A stretch of DNA of 64,000 bases from JBGSTR01 sp963707135 (GCA_963707135.1 CAVPOY010000001.1:124001-188000), one strand, 5' to 3'; positions 1 to 9,584 are shown, counted from the first letter of the stretch. Translations and numbers: made by a program. Notes: generated by a model not told the origin, from the letters alone.

Positions 1-704
1 GCCCGGCAACCTACGACCCGACACCCGAGCAGATTAGCGCGCTGGCGTCAGCCCGACTCTACGTCCGTACCGGCGTTCCATTCGAGAATGCCTGGATGGA
101 ACGGATACTATCGGCGAATCCGGCCCTTCAGGTTCTGGATGCGCGCGAAGGCATCGACATGCGCACCTTTGCGCAAGGCGAGCACAGCCACGGGGACTCG
201 AAATCCGGTGAACTGGAACTGGATCCGCATATCTGGACCAGTCCCCCGCTCGTGGCGCGCATGGCACGGAACATTCGCGATGCGCTGACCGAGCTCGATC
301 CGGAACATGGCGAGGAATACTCGAGAAACCTCGATGCCTTCTCCCGCGAGCTTGCCGCGCTCGACAGAGAGATCCGGACCCTGCTCGCGAACGCCAAAAG
401 CCGATGGTTCATGGTCTACCATCCGGCGTGGGGGTACTTCGCCGAGACCTATGGGTTGACGCAGGTGCCCATCGAGAACGAGGGCAAGGAGCCCGGGGCA
501 CGAAGGATCGCGGTCTTGATCGATCAGGCCAGGCGCGAAGGGATACGGGTCATCTTCGTTCAGCCCCAGTTCAATCGGAGATCGGCGGAGCAGATCGCGC
601 ACGCCATCGGCGGTCGGGTCGTCGCGATTGATCCACTCTCGCCCGATTACGTCGACAACCTTCGGGAGGTCGCGCGGCGGATCGCCGAAGCGGGGGACGG
701 GTGA
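1..704 (+). CDS. Zinc ABC transporter substrate-binding protein, ZnuA/TroA family (5' end outside window)
   Basis: The open frame runs in from the left edge (codons from base 3) to the TGA at 702-704, so the N-terminus and signal peptide lie outside the window. The visible part is the C-terminal two thirds of a cluster 9 periplasmic solute-binding protein, which hands zinc or manganese to an ABC importer. Supporting motifs are the VRTGVPFENAWMERI segment, a short His-containing loop (GEHSHGDSK), DPHIWTSP with the metal-ligand His, YHPAWGYFAETYGL with a second ligand His, and a late acidic ligand in AIDPLSPDYVDN. The His-rich loop is short compared with classical ZnuA, so zinc is likely but other divalent metals are possible. 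No transporter ATPase or permease follows; they may lie upstream. Confidence 0.88.
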   Translation, partial: PATYDPTPEQISALASARLYVRTGVPFENAWMERILSANPALQVLDAREGIDMRTFAQGEHSHGDSKSGELELDPHIWTSPPLVARMARNIRDALTELDPEHGEEYSRNLDAFSRELAALDREIRTLLANAKSRWFMVYHPAWGYFAETYGLTQVPIENEGKEPGARRIAVLIDQARREGIRVIFVQPQFNRRSAEQIAHAIGGRVVAIDPLSPDYVDNLREVARRIAEAGDG

Positions 705-796
705 GGCACGGGCTTCAGTGGCCTGAAGCACGCGGTGGATTGCCTTTGGCGCGACGCATACTCACCGTCTGACGGCCAGAGACTGGGGCCTGGTCC

Positions 797-1168
797 TCAA
801 CGAGTAGCCCCTGGAACCATCTGCTGGATAACCCCCATCGGGTTCATACGCTCGAGCTGTTCGCCGCCGCGGCTGACAATGCCCGACATCCGGTCGATGC
901 TCAGGCGCATCTGCTGCATGTCGCGGGCCATTTCCGGCAGCGTCGTCACCTGGGCCCCGATGCCCGCGACGTCGTGCGCGAGCGACGACATGTCGGTGCG
1001 CATTTGGTGCATGTCCGCGGCCATCGAAGCGATCTCGCCGGAGATGAGGCCCATGTTGCCGGACATGTCGCGCATCAGTTTAACCATGTACAGAAAGCCG
1101 CCCAGCCCGGCGAGCAGGGCGACGATCAACAGTGCGCGGATGGCGAGGGAGGGTGTGGATCGGGTCAC
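797..1168 (-). CDS. Small membrane-anchored coiled-coil protein, unknown function
   Basis: A 123-residue protein starting at a GTG. It has one N-terminal hydrophobic segment (about residues 10-30, LLIVALLAGLGGFLYMV), then about 80 residues of Met-, Asp- and Gln-rich heptad-like sequence (SGEIASMAADMHQMRTDMSS) that should form a periplasmic or cytoplasmic coiled coil. No catalytic motif is visible. It lies convergent to the ZnuA-like gene and divergent from the copper-efflux genes. The function is unknown. The clear anchor-plus-coil design and normal codon usage make it a probable real gene, although the weak ribosome-binding site leaves the start uncertain. Confidence 0.6.
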   Translation of the reverse strand: MTRSTPSLAIRALLIVALLAGLGGFLYMVKLMRDMSGNMGLISGEIASMAADMHQMRTDMSSLAHDVAGIGAQVTTLPEMARDMQQMRLSIDRMSGIVSRGGEQLERMNPMGVIQQMVPGATR

Positions 1169-1386
1169 GGTCGGGTTCTCGATAGCGATGTCTTCTGAAT
1201 CATCTCGCCCCTAGCATGCCACAGCACGGGCCCTCCAGGTCTCAGAAATCCGGGGAATCGCCCGCATAGCGGCGCCGATGATCCAAGCGGTAGGGGCGGG
1301 TTTCCGGTGCACGCTTGGCCGAGCAACCCTTCGGCGGGACCGGTCCGGATGGGCCAAGGGAGCGGCCGGATGACGCGTCGATCGCA

Positions 1387-1415
1387 TTGCGTCCTTTTCC
1401 GCTGGACCCTATATT
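1387..1415 (+). promoter_or_regulatory. Candidate sigma-70 promoter before the small cysteine-containing gene
   Basis: TTGCGT at 1387-1392 and TATATT at 1410-1415 are separated by 17 bases. The -10 matches 5 of 6 consensus positions and the -35 matches 3 of 6. The expected transcription start falls at about 1421-1423, on the ATG of the next gene, so the message might be leaderless. This is sequence resemblance only. Confidence 0.35.
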
Positions 1416-1421
1416 GCGGCC

Positions 1422-1781
1422 ATGCACAAGTTGCGTGGCGCACCCGGTCTGCTGGTGCTGGCTGGTCTGATGATTTTTCAGATGCAGGCGGCGGCCGGCA
1501 TGTGGCTGCCGTGCAAGCACGCCGGGGCCGGAGCACGCGACGTGCCGTGTCATCTGGGCGTGGCGGCCGATGAAGGCGGTGGTGCGCTGGGTTCCCAGTT
1601 GCCGTCCGACTGCGCCAAGTGCCGTTTGACGGCGGCCATTGGTGCGCTGCAGATTGCGCCGCCGCCGACCGTTGGTCGGACCGCTCCGGTACGCCCCCTG
1701 CTCTGCTCCCATCCCCCCGCGCACTACTACCGGTTCTTTCCCGATCGGGCTAATCGCCCACCGATCTCCCACCTCACCTGA
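1422..1781 (+). CDS. Small secreted Cys/His-containing protein upstream of cusBA, unknown function
   Basis: A 119-residue protein with an N-terminal signal-like segment (residues 9-25, hydrophobic, ending QAAAG). It then carries scattered Cys and His residues (LPCKHAG, VPCHLG, DCAKC, LLCSHPPAHYY) that could bind metal. It lies 92 bases upstream of cusB on the same strand, and small secreted Cys/His proteins are common beside Cus-type efflux genes. A role in periplasmic copper or silver handling is therefore a reasonable inference, not a demonstrated one. There is no convincing Shine-Dalgarno before the ATG, and a -10-like element ends only 6 bases upstream, so translation may be leaderless or start later. 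Confidence 0.55.
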   Translation: MHKLRGAPGLLVLAGLMIFQMQAAAGMWLPCKHAGAGARDVPCHLGVAADEGGGALGSQLPSDCAKCRLTAAIGALQIAPPPTVGRTAPVRPLLCSHPPAHYYRFFPDRANRPPISHLT

Positions 1782-1873
1782 ACAACGCGTGACGGCCCCG
1801 GGCGCCTTACGCCCCGGACCGCATCCCCGGGTTCGAAACGGCGCCTGATTTATCGGCGACGAGGGTGACGACC

Positions 1874-3205
1874 ATGGTTTTTCGCTCCGAACTGTCCTTC
1901 CGCCAGCCGCGGGACGGGCGCCGATGGCGGTGTCCGCTCCTGTTGATTGCGCTACCTCTGATCCTGGCCGCGTGCGACGCCGACGCGCCTAGCCCCGGCG
2001 AGAGCCTGGCCACGGCGGTGGACGACACCCCGCTCGAGCACGCGGCAAAGCACATGGACGTTAGATACGTGTGCCCGATGCACCCACAAATCGTTCGGGA
2101 CAAGCCCGGAAGCTGTCCGATTTGCGGGATGACCCTGGTCGAGAAGAAGGCCAAGGCTGAGATCGGACAACACCCCGAGGTGACCTTGAGCAGCGCGGTG
2201 GTGCAGAGCATGGGCGTGCGCACCGCCCGCGTCGAGCGCGGCACCCTGTGGCGGCACGTTCGAACCGTGGGGCGCGTGGAATACGACGAGACCCATCTCG
2301 CCCACGTGCACTCGCGCGCCGAAGGATGGATCGAGAAGCTCGAGCTGCGCGCGGAGGGCGAGCCGGTGCAAAAGGGTCAGGTGTTGGCGCAACTCTACGC
2401 CCCGGACATCCTTTCGGCCCAGGTGGATTTCCTCATCGCCATGGACCAGCAGGGCCAGGGGGCACGTCGCGTCACTCCGGACAAGGCGCGCAACCTGCTG
2501 CGTCTGCTCGATGTGCCGGAAGACGTGATCCTCGACATCGCCCGCACCCGCGAGACGCGCAACACGGTGCCCGTGCTGGCGCCGGAGGATGGAATCGTGA
2601 CCCGGATGACTGCCCGCGACGGCATGTATGTCACCCCGGGGAGCGAGATGTTTACCATCGCCGACCTGACCAAGGTCTGGGTCATGGTAGACGTGTTCGA
2701 GCACCAGCTGGCGTGGATCGCGCCCGGCATGGAGGCGGAGATCAGCGTGCCGGCGCATCCCGAGCGCACCTGGACCGGCAAGGTCGATTATCTCTACCCG
2801 GACCTCGACCCAAAGACCCGAACCCTGCGGGTACGCCTGGTGTTCGACAATCCCGAGCTGCTGCTGAAGCCCAACATGTTCGCCGAGGTGGTGATCTACG
2901 GCGGCCCGAAGAAGGACGTGATCAAGATCCCGCGCGAGGCGCTAATCGAGACCGGCGAGCGCGCGACGGTCGTCCGGGCACTCGGCGAGGGGCGGTTCCA
3001 GCCGGTGGACGTGGTCACGGGCATGGATGCGGGGGGTGAGGTGGAAGTCCTCTCCGGGCTGGAGCCGGGCGAGGAAATCGTGGTATCGGGGCAGTTCCTG
3101 ATCGACTCCGAGTCGAGTCTCCAGGCGAGCTTCGTGCGCATGTCCGAAACCGGAGCCCCCGAGGAGCCCGCCGCCGCCGATGCCGATGCGCATCGCGGTC
3201 ACTGA
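1874..3205 (+). CDS. cusB: RND efflux periplasmic adaptor, CusB-like, with N-terminal heavy-metal-binding domain
   Basis: A membrane-fusion protein that links an inner-membrane RND pump to an outer-membrane channel and passes Cu(I)/Ag(I) to the pump. The ATG at 1874 is preferred because GAGGG sits 8 bases upstream; a GTG at 1865 would add three residues. The N-terminus has a lipoprotein-like segment ending LILAACDA. Next is a heavy-metal-binding domain with the diagnostic YVCPMHPQIV and CPICGMTL motifs, then barrel-sandwich (lipoyl-like) and alpha-hairpin segments, beta-barrel residues (GMYVTPGSEMFTIADLTKVW) and a membrane-proximal domain. The C-terminus ends HRGH. At 443 residues it is slightly longer than E. 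coli CusB. It lies 63 bases upstream of cusA in an apparent operon. Metal specificity is inferred from the HMBD and its CusA partner. Confidence 0.92.
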   Translation: MVFRSELSFRQPRDGRRWRCPLLLIALPLILAACDADAPSPGESLATAVDDTPLEHAAKHMDVRYVCPMHPQIVRDKPGSCPICGMTLVEKKAKAEIGQHPEVTLSSAVVQSMGVRTARVERGTLWRHVRTVGRVEYDETHLAHVHSRAEGWIEKLELRAEGEPVQKGQVLAQLYAPDILSAQVDFLIAMDQQGQGARRVTPDKARNLLRLLDVPEDVILDIARTRETRNTVPVLAPEDGIVTRMTARDGMYVTPGSEMFTIADLTKVWVMVDVFEHQLAWIAPGMEAEISVPAHPERTWTGKVDYLYPDLDPKTRTLRVRLVFDNPELLLKPNMFAEVVIYGGPKKDVIKIPREALIETGERATVVRALGEGRFQPVDVVTGMDAGGEVEVLSGLEPGEEIVVSGQFLIDSESSLQASFVRMSETGAPEEPAAADADAHRGH

Positions 3206-3268
3206 CCGGAGCGCGCCGATGAGTCATCAGGATCTTCCTTCGACGGGATCGACGGGAGGGCGAGGGCG

Positions 3269-6200
3269 ATGAAAAACGTCATCCTCTGGTCGATCCGCAA
3301 CCGGTTTCTCGTCCTGCTGGCCACCCTGCTCCTCGGGGCCTGGGGGTTGGTATCGATCAAGCAGACGCCCCTGGATGCGATACCCGATCTCTCGGACGTC
3401 CAGGTCATCATTCGCACCAGCTTTCCCGGCCAGTCGCCGCGCGTGGTGGAGGACCAGGTCACCTATCCCATCACCACCACCATGTTGGCCGTGCCGGGCG
3501 CACAGACGGTGCGCGGATACTCCTTTTTCGGCGATTCCTATGTCTATGTGATCTTCAAGGACGGGACCGACCTCTATTGGGCCCGCTCGCGGGTGCTGGA
3601 GTATCTCAACCAGGCGGTTGCGCGCCTGCCGGCCGGTGTCTCCCCGCGCCTGGGGCCGGACGCGACGGGGGTCGGTTGGGTCTTTAGCTACGCGCTCACC
3701 GACCCCACCGGCCAACACGATCTGGCGCAGCTGCGCAGCCTCCAGGACTGGTTCCTCAAATTCGAGCTGCAGACCGTCCCCGGGGTCGCGGAGGTGGCGA
3801 CGGTGGGCGGCATGGTGCGCCAGTACCAGGTGGTGGCCGACCCGGAAAAGCTCAGGGCCTACGGGATCCCCCTGGCCCGCCTGAGCGCGGCGATACGCAA
3901 TGCCAACGAGGAGGTTGGCGGCTCCGTAATCGAGCTCGCAGAGGCGGAATACATGGTCCGCAGCCGCGGCTATATCTCAAGCCTGGAGGACATCGAGAAC
4001 ATCCCGGTGGACGTGACGGAGACCGGCACCCCGGTTCTGTTGCGGGACTTGGCGCGGGTGCAGATCGGCCCGGAGATGCGCCGCGTGGTGGCCGACCTGG
4101 ACGGCGAGGGCGAGGTCACGGGGGGCATCGTGGTGATGCGTTACGGCGAGAATGCGCTGACGACCATCGCCGGGGTGAAGAAAAAGCTCGACGAGCTGCG
4201 TCAGGGTCTGCCGCCGGGGGTGGAGATCGTCACGACCTACGATCGATCGGGGCTGATCCTAAACGCGGTGGACAACCTCAAGGAGAAGCTGATCGAGGAG
4301 TTGGTCGTCGTCGCGTTGGTGTGCCTGCTTTTTCTGTTCCATCTGCGCTCCGCATTCGTCGCCATCGTCAGCCTGCCGCTGGGCATCCTGGCGGCCTTCG
4401 TGATCATGCGTTACCAGGGGATCAACGCCAACATCATGTCCCTGGGCGGCATCGCCATTGCCATCGGCGCAATGGTGGACGCAGCGATCGTTATGATCGA
4501 AAACGCCCACAAGCACCTGGAGCGCTACCGCCGGATACACGGTCACGCACCGGTCGGCCAAGCGCACTGGCAGGTGGTCACCGACGCGGCTGTTGAGGTC
4601 GGCCCCGCGCTGTTCTTTTCGCTCCTCATCATCACCCTGAGCTTTCTGCCGGTGTTTACGCTCGAGGCCCAGGAGGGGCGGCTGTTCGCGCCACTGGCCT
4701 ATACCAAGACCTATGCGATGGCCGCCGCGGCGGGTCTCGCGGTAACCCTGGTGCCGGTGTTGATGGGCTACTTCATTCGCGGGCGCATTCCCAGCGAGTC
4801 CGCCAACCCTCTGAACCGCTTTCTCATCTGGACCTATCGGCCACTGCTGCGCGGAGTTTTGGCGGCCCCGCGCACGACTATTGCCGCTTCGATCCTGGTG
4901 GTGCTGAGCCTGGTCATTCCGCTCTACGGCATCGCCGGGTTTCTGGAGCCATTGAAATGGCCTTTGCAAGCGGTCTCTCTGGTGGCGGAGCAGGGACCGC
5001 AAATGCGCGCGCTCCAGCGGATCGAGGACTGGCAAGCGGATATGACGCGGAGCTGGCAATCCCTCACGACAGGCGTGCCCGCGCTTGAAGCACTCGGGGC
5101 CGGTCTCGGCTCGGAATTCATGCCCGAGCTCTACGAGGGCGACTTGATGTACATGCCAACCACGCTTCCGGGGCTGTCGATCGGTAAGGCGCAGGAGCTC
5201 TTGCAACAGACCGATCGGCTGATCGCGGGCGTTCCGGAGGTGAAGCGCGTATTTGGCAAGATCGGCCGCGCGGACACCGCAACCGATCCGGCACCCTTGA
5301 CCATGATCGAGACGGTGATCCAGCTCAAGCCGGAGAGCGAGTGGCGTGAAGGCATGACCATCGACCGGCTGATCGAGGAGCTGGATCAAACGGTGGATTT
5401 CCCCGGCGTTACCAACGCTTGGGTCATGCCCATCAAGACGCGAATCGACATGCTCGCCACCGGTATCAAGACCCCGGTCGGCGTGAAGGTCGCGGGTCCG
5501 GATCTGAAGGAGATCGAGCGCATCGGTCAGGAAATCGAGCGCGCCGTCTTGACCGTGCCCGGCACCGCCTCGGCCTACTCGGAGCGGGTCGCCGGGGGGC
5601 GTTACGTGGAGATTCGACCGGACCGGCTGCAGGCCGCGCGTGTCGGCCTGAACATCAGCGACATCAACCAGATCGTCGCCGCGGCGGTGGGCGGGATCAA
5701 CATCACCCAGACGGTCGAGGGGTTGGAGCGCTATCCGGTGAATCTGCGCTTCCCCCGCGAGCAACGCAGCGACGTCCAGAAGCTCCGCGAGCTGCCGCTG
5801 GTCACTCCGACCGGCGCGCAGGTCCCGCTCGGTCAGATCGCGGAGATCGAGATCATGGACGGACCACCGATGCTCAAGAGCGAGAATGCGCGTCTCAATG
5901 GCTGGACCTTCATCGACATCCGTGGCCGGGACGTGGGCGGCTACGTGGCGGAGGCCCAGGCGCGGGTGCGCGACGCGGTGCAGCTTCCGCCCGGCTATTC
6001 GATCACCTGGTCGGGCCAATACGAGTACATGCTCCGTGCCAAGGAAAAGCTGATCCAGGTGGTGCCCTTCACCCTGATCATCATCTTCGTGCTGCTGTAT
6101 CTCACCTTCCGCCGCTCCGGCGAGGCCTTGCTGGTCATGCTCTCGTTGCCGTTTGCGCTGGTGGGAGGATTCTGGCTGATCGACCTGCTGGGCTATAACC

Positions 6201-6628
6201 TCTCGGTGGCGGTTGCGGTGGGTTTCATCGCCCTGGCCGGAGTGGCGGCGGAGTTCGGCGTGGTAATGCTGGTGTATCTCGACAATGCACTGCGCGAATA
6301 CCGGGAGGCGGGCAAGCTGAACGACGTCTCCGATCTCAAGGCCGCGATCATGGAGGGCGCGGTGATGCGCGTCCGCCCCAAGGCCATGACCGTCGCGACC
6401 ATCATGGCGGGCCTGTTGCCGATCATGCTCAGCCAGGGTACCGGCTCGGAGGTCATGCGTCGTATTGCGGCGCCGATGGTCGGGGGCATGATCACCGCGC
6501 CGCTGTTGAGTCTATTCGTGATCCCGGCGATCTATCTCGTGTGGCGCCGCCGCGAATTCGCGGTCTCCGATCCGGTCCCCGAATCGACGCTCCCCCAGGC
6601 TCCAAATCCTGAAGCCCGGGTCACCTAG
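3269..6628 (+). CDS. cusA: Heavy-metal RND efflux pump, CusA/CzcA family
   Basis: An inner-membrane proton-driven exporter for monovalent copper/silver or a related metal. It has 1119 residues with the duplicated RND plan: N-terminal helix (WSIRNRFLVLLATLLLGAWG), first porter loop, a TM2-6 block with GAMVDAAIVMIENAHKHLER, a second porter loop, then TM8-12 (LVMLSLPFALVGGFWLIDLL). Methionines at MPELYEGDLMYMP and MDGPPMLKSE are consistent with a Met relay, as in CusA, but alignment is needed to assign them. It is about 70 residues longer than E. coli CusA because of an insertion before the second porter loop (around residues 555-610). GAGGGCG precedes the ATG. No outer-membrane CusC gene is present, so an unlinked channel must serve. 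Confidence 0.93.
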   Translation: MKNVILWSIRNRFLVLLATLLLGAWGLVSIKQTPLDAIPDLSDVQVIIRTSFPGQSPRVVEDQVTYPITTTMLAVPGAQTVRGYSFFGDSYVYVIFKDGTDLYWARSRVLEYLNQAVARLPAGVSPRLGPDATGVGWVFSYALTDPTGQHDLAQLRSLQDWFLKFELQTVPGVAEVATVGGMVRQYQVVADPEKLRAYGIPLARLSAAIRNANEEVGGSVIELAEAEYMVRSRGYISSLEDIENIPVDVTETGTPVLLRDLARVQIGPEMRRVVADLDGEGEVTGGIVVMRYGENALTTIAGVKKKLDELRQGLPPGVEIVTTYDRSGLILNAVDNLKEKLIEELVVVALVCLLFLFHLRSAFVAIVSLPLGILAAFVIMRYQGINANIMSLGGIAIAIGAMVDAAIVMIENAHKHLERYRRIHGHAPVGQAHWQVVTDAAVEVGPALFFSLLIITLSFLPVFTLEAQEGRLFAPLAYTKTYAMAAAAGLAVTLVPVLMGYFIRGRIPSESANPLNRFLIWTYRPLLRGVLAAPRTTIAASILVVLSLVIPLYGIAGFLEPLKWPLQAVSLVAEQGPQMRALQRIEDWQADMTRSWQSLTTGVPALEALGAGLGSEFMPELYEGDLMYMPTTLPGLSIGKAQELLQQTDRLIAGVPEVKRVFGKIGRADTATDPAPLTMIETVIQLKPESEWREGMTIDRLIEELDQTVDFPGVTNAWVMPIKTRIDMLATGIKTPVGVKVAGPDLKEIERIGQEIERAVLTVPGTASAYSERVAGGRYVEIRPDRLQAARVGLNISDINQIVAAAVGGINITQTVEGLERYPVNLRFPREQRSDVQKLRELPLVTPTGAQVPLGQIAEIEIMDGPPMLKSENARLNGWTFIDIRGRDVGGYVAEAQARVRDAVQLPPGYSITWSGQYEYMLRAKEKLIQVVPFTLIIIFVLLYLTFRRSGEALLVMLSLPFALVGGFWLIDLLGYNLSVAVAVGFIALAGVAAEFGVVMLVYLDNALREYREAGKLNDVSDLKAAIMEGAVMRVRPKAMTVATIMAGLLPIMLSQGTGSEVMRRIAAPMVGGMITAPLLSLFVIPAIYLVWRRREFAVSDPVPESTLPQAPNPEARVT

Positions 6629-6726
6629 CGGCGTAGTATGGCCGCCGGTCTGGTTACCGATGACAGACGCGTCAGATCGGGCGGCAGCGGCCGGGCTCTC
6701 CCGGCTTGCCGCCCGACTAGGACGCG

Positions 6727-8328
6727 TCAGCGTCGGGAGGCCGGCGCCCTGCGACGCCAGAGGTCGGTGCCCTTCCATCTACTGACGAAGATATCGGTCC
6801 AACCCGCCGATTCGAGCGATATCTCGCCGGGCGTTCCGGCCCCAAAAGTCGCCGTGCCGTCGAACGACCCGGACATCAGTACGTCGCCGGCGGCGTCGAC
6901 CGCGATCGAAGGCAGGAATTTGTCGCCGGTGCCTCCGGTCCCCCACGCATCCAGCGGAACCCCGGACGGTGAGTATCGGACGACAAAGGCGTCGGAGCGG
7001 CCCTGTGTCCTCAACGTGCGCCATACCCCCCGAACCCGAATCGTCAGCTGGCCGGAGAACTGGCCGACGACGAAGCTCAATCCCCTTTCGTCGACGGCGA
7101 TGTCGTTGGCATAGAGGTTTCCATTTACCCTTTTGGTCCAGAGAAGCGAGCCATCGGGGGCGTACTTGGCGACGAACAGGCTACCGGCTCCGCCGAACGC
7201 GGTGACCTCGGTGGGTTCACCCTCGCCGAAGACCACCTTGCGCTCCATGTGGCCGGTCACCAGGCTGTTCCCGCCCTTGTCCAGTGCACCGGCGGCCGGC
7301 GAGACGAGTCCAGGGTTCCAGTAAGACTTGTCCAGCGGTGCGCCAGCTCGCTTAACCCATGCGAGAAGCCCGTTCGGGGTGTATTTTGCGACGAACATGG
7401 CCGTGCCGCGGGCCGCATCCAGGGTGGTCTCGTTGGCCTCCCCCTCGCCGAACGTCGCCAAGCCCTGAAAACTTCCGAACACCACGCTGCTGCCGTCCGC
7501 ACCGACACTGACGTCCGCGTCGAAGTTGTCGGTCATCGCCCCGATGCGCCGCGCCCAGATGAGCGTGCCAAACGGGTCGTACTTGGCAAGAAAGGCGTCG
7601 AAGGCGAAGTCGCCATCCGACGTGAGGACCGTCTCCGCCGTCTCGCCGGCTCCGAATAACGCGACGCCCTGAAACGATCCCGTGACGTATAGGTTTCCGT
7701 CGCCATCGACAGCGACGGCCGCGCCGGTGTCGTCACCGGTTCCGCCGGCGCCCCGGACCCAGAGCAGGGCACCTTCCGGGTCGAGCTTTGCGACGAAGGC
7801 GTCGGTATAGCCACCCGCCGCCTCGAGCGAGGTCCCGCCCTGTTCCCCGGCGCCGAACTTCGCCGTGCCGGAAAACGCGCCAGTGACAACCGCGTTGCCG
7901 TCGGCGTCGACGGCGATGTCGGTTCCCCTGTCCAGGCCCGTTCCGGGTCCGCCCGCCTGGGTGACCCACTGCAGGGTTCCAAGGGAATCGTATTTTGCGA
8001 TGAAGGCGTCCTCCTGACCCGCCGACACCAGCCCGGTCTCATTGGGCCCGTCGCGTCCGAATACCGCAATCTCCTGAAAATAGCCGGCGACCAGGCTACT
8101 GCCGTCGGAATCAACGGCTATTGCAGAGGGTTGATCGAACCCGGTGCCTCCAGAGGCCTCGGCCCACAGGAGGTCGGGTCCCGCCGGACTCGCCGCCAAA
8201 GTGGCCGCCGGGGCACCGCCCAGTACCAGCGATACAGTCAAAACAATCGGGTGTCTCCAGGCAGGACCTACCGTTGGGGTCAAAGCTGATTTCCTCCTGC
8301 TCGAAATAGTTGCGTAAAACGGGATCAT
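6727..8328 (-). CDS. Secreted SBBP-repeat beta-propeller protein
   Basis: A 533-residue protein with a signal-like hydrophobic segment (about residues 27-47, ending ATLAAS). The rest is seven or eight imperfect repeats of about 55-65 residues. Each has the pattern VDxDGNxxVTGxFxGxAxFG, then an acidic stretch, then DAFxAKYDPxGxLxWxxxxGG, which is the SBBP (beta-propeller) repeat. Examples are VDADGNAVVTGAFSGTAKFG, VDGDGNLYVTGSFQGVALFG and VGADGSSVVFGSFQGLATFG. Such proteins are secreted or surface-located and their ligands are mostly unknown. It is convergent with cusA and has no obvious partner gene. The exact start is uncertain because the first 25 residues are charged and may not all be translated. 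Confidence 0.8.
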   Translation of the reverse strand: MIPFYATISSRRKSALTPTVGPAWRHPIVLTVSLVLGGAPAATLAASPAGPDLLWAEASGGTGFDQPSAIAVDSDGSSLVAGYFQEIAVFGRDGPNETGLVSAGQEDAFIAKYDSLGTLQWVTQAGGPGTGLDRGTDIAVDADGNAVVTGAFSGTAKFGAGEQGGTSLEAAGGYTDAFVAKLDPEGALLWVRGAGGTGDDTGAAVAVDGDGNLYVTGSFQGVALFGAGETAETVLTSDGDFAFDAFLAKYDPFGTLIWARRIGAMTDNFDADVSVGADGSSVVFGSFQGLATFGEGEANETTLDAARGTAMFVAKYTPNGLLAWVKRAGAPLDKSYWNPGLVSPAAGALDKGGNSLVTGHMERKVVFGEGEPTEVTAFGGAGSLFVAKYAPDGSLLWTKRVNGNLYANDIAVDERGLSFVVGQFSGQLTIRVRGVWRTLRTQGRSDAFVVRYSPSGVPLDAWGTGGTGDKFLPSIAVDAAGDVLMSGSFDGTATFGAGTPGEISLESAGWTDIFVSRWKGTDLWRRRAPASRR

Positions 8329-8937
8329 GACGACGCGGCGGATTCGCTCTTAGGGCTGAATGAAGACCAAGTGTCGGAGCGCGAGCTTGAACGTCGAGGT
8401 AAATCGCCGGAACCACGGCGACTAAAGGGTGTTGGAAACGCAGGCCGACGATCGGTGGAAGACGCGCCGACGCCCGCCGCAATGGAAACAGGCAGCCGCA
8501 GAAACCTTCGAGACGCGGTTCTCATTTTCGACGGCGGGAGTTCGTCCGGGTCAACGGAGCGCGGTGACCGACCCCGGGAGTCTTCAGTCTGGCCCTTCCG
8601 TCCTCCCCGGGTGCGCGCCGGGAGCGACCGCTCATCGACCCGACGAACCGTCAAGACCCCCGGCGCTTGAGCGGGAATCGCGTTGCGGGCCATTGTGACC
8701 CCGTGCTGAACGTCACCGGTTCAGTGCACCGGCACCGGACCCCGGCAGGTCCAGGAAACCGCCGGGGATAAAGAGCAGCTTGGTGCGGCAGCCAAGGATG
8801 GGCGCACACCCCGCGAACAATGTCGGCTCGTGCCGCAGGCCGGATCCCAGCGAAATTGAAACGATTTGGATATAACCTTCTGAACCTGTGCGCCGAAACA
8901 GCAAGGCGCCATTAACGACAACCGGGAGAAAACCTTA
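8329..8937. other. 609-base intergenic region without a convincing gene
   Basis: The short open frames on both strands have no recognisable domain or credible ribosome-binding site. TATAAC at 8871-8876 could be a -10 for cysC (leader of about 55 bases), but no good -35 lies at the right distance. I see no repeat or strong terminator in this stretch. Confidence 0.5.
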
Positions 8938-9570
8938 GTGAGCAACAATATCGTTTGGCATCATCACCCCGTGAACCAGCAGTCGCGGTCGGAGCAGAAG
9001 GGCCAGAAGCCGGCCGTCATCTGGTTCACGGGCCTGAGTGCCTCCGGTAAATCCACGCTGGCCGGTGCGCTGGAGCAGATCCTTACCCACCAGGGCTACC
9101 ACACCTATCTGCTCGACGGCGACAATGTCCGCCACGGCCTGTGCCGCGATCTGGGTTTCAGTGACGAGGATCGATGCGAGAATATTCGGCGCGTCGGCGA
9201 GGTGTCGAAGCTCATGGCCGACGCGGGCCTGATCGTGCTGACGGCCTTCATCTCACCGTTCCAGAGCGACCGGCAGATCGTGCGCGATCTGCTGCCCGAG
9301 GGGCAGTTCGTCGAGGTTTTCGCCGACGCCTCGCTGGACGTCTGCCGGGAGCGCGATCCGAAGGGGCTCTACGCGAAGGCGGCGCGCGGTGAGATCAAAC
9401 AGTTCACCGGCATCGATAGTCCGTACGAGGCCCCGGAGAACCCGGAGGTTCACGTTGATACCGGAGGACTGTCGGTGGCCGAGGGGGTCAACGTCCTGCT
9501 CGACTACCTGCACCGCGCCGGCATCCTGGTCGAAGGCTACCAGCCCGTACCCTTCGAGCGCTCCGCATAA
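8938..9570 (+). CDS. cysC: Adenylyl-sulfate kinase (APS kinase)
   Basis: Phosphorylates adenosine 5'-phosphosulfate to PAPS, the sulfate donor for reduction or sulfotransferases, in the cytoplasm. The 210-residue protein starts at GTG, with GGGAGAA about 5 bases upstream. The P-loop is GLSASGKST (residues 32-40). Other family motifs are LLDGDNVRHGLCRDLGFS, the DR-EN-RR segment (SDEDRCENIRRVGEV), FISPF, EVFADASLDVCRERDPKGLY and FTGIDSPYEAPENPEV. It stands alone without cysDN. In a sulfur oxidiser it could serve sulfation rather than assimilation, which is inference. Confidence 0.95.
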   Translation: MSNNIVWHHHPVNQQSRSEQKGQKPAVIWFTGLSASGKSTLAGALEQILTHQGYHTYLLDGDNVRHGLCRDLGFSDEDRCENIRRVGEVSKLMADAGLIVLTAFISPFQSDRQIVRDLLPEGQFVEVFADASLDVCRERDPKGLYAKAARGEIKQFTGIDSPYEAPENPEVHVDTGGLSVAEGVNVLLDYLHRAGILVEGYQPVPFERSA

Positions 9571-9584
9571 AGACCGCCCATACG

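Noticed and set aside
8340..8450. Possible fourth copy of the intergenic repeat (shared TCGGAGCGCGAGCT and GGGTGTTG words)
   Set aside because: The order of the shared words differs from copy 3 and the hairpin is missing, so a relation cannot be supported.
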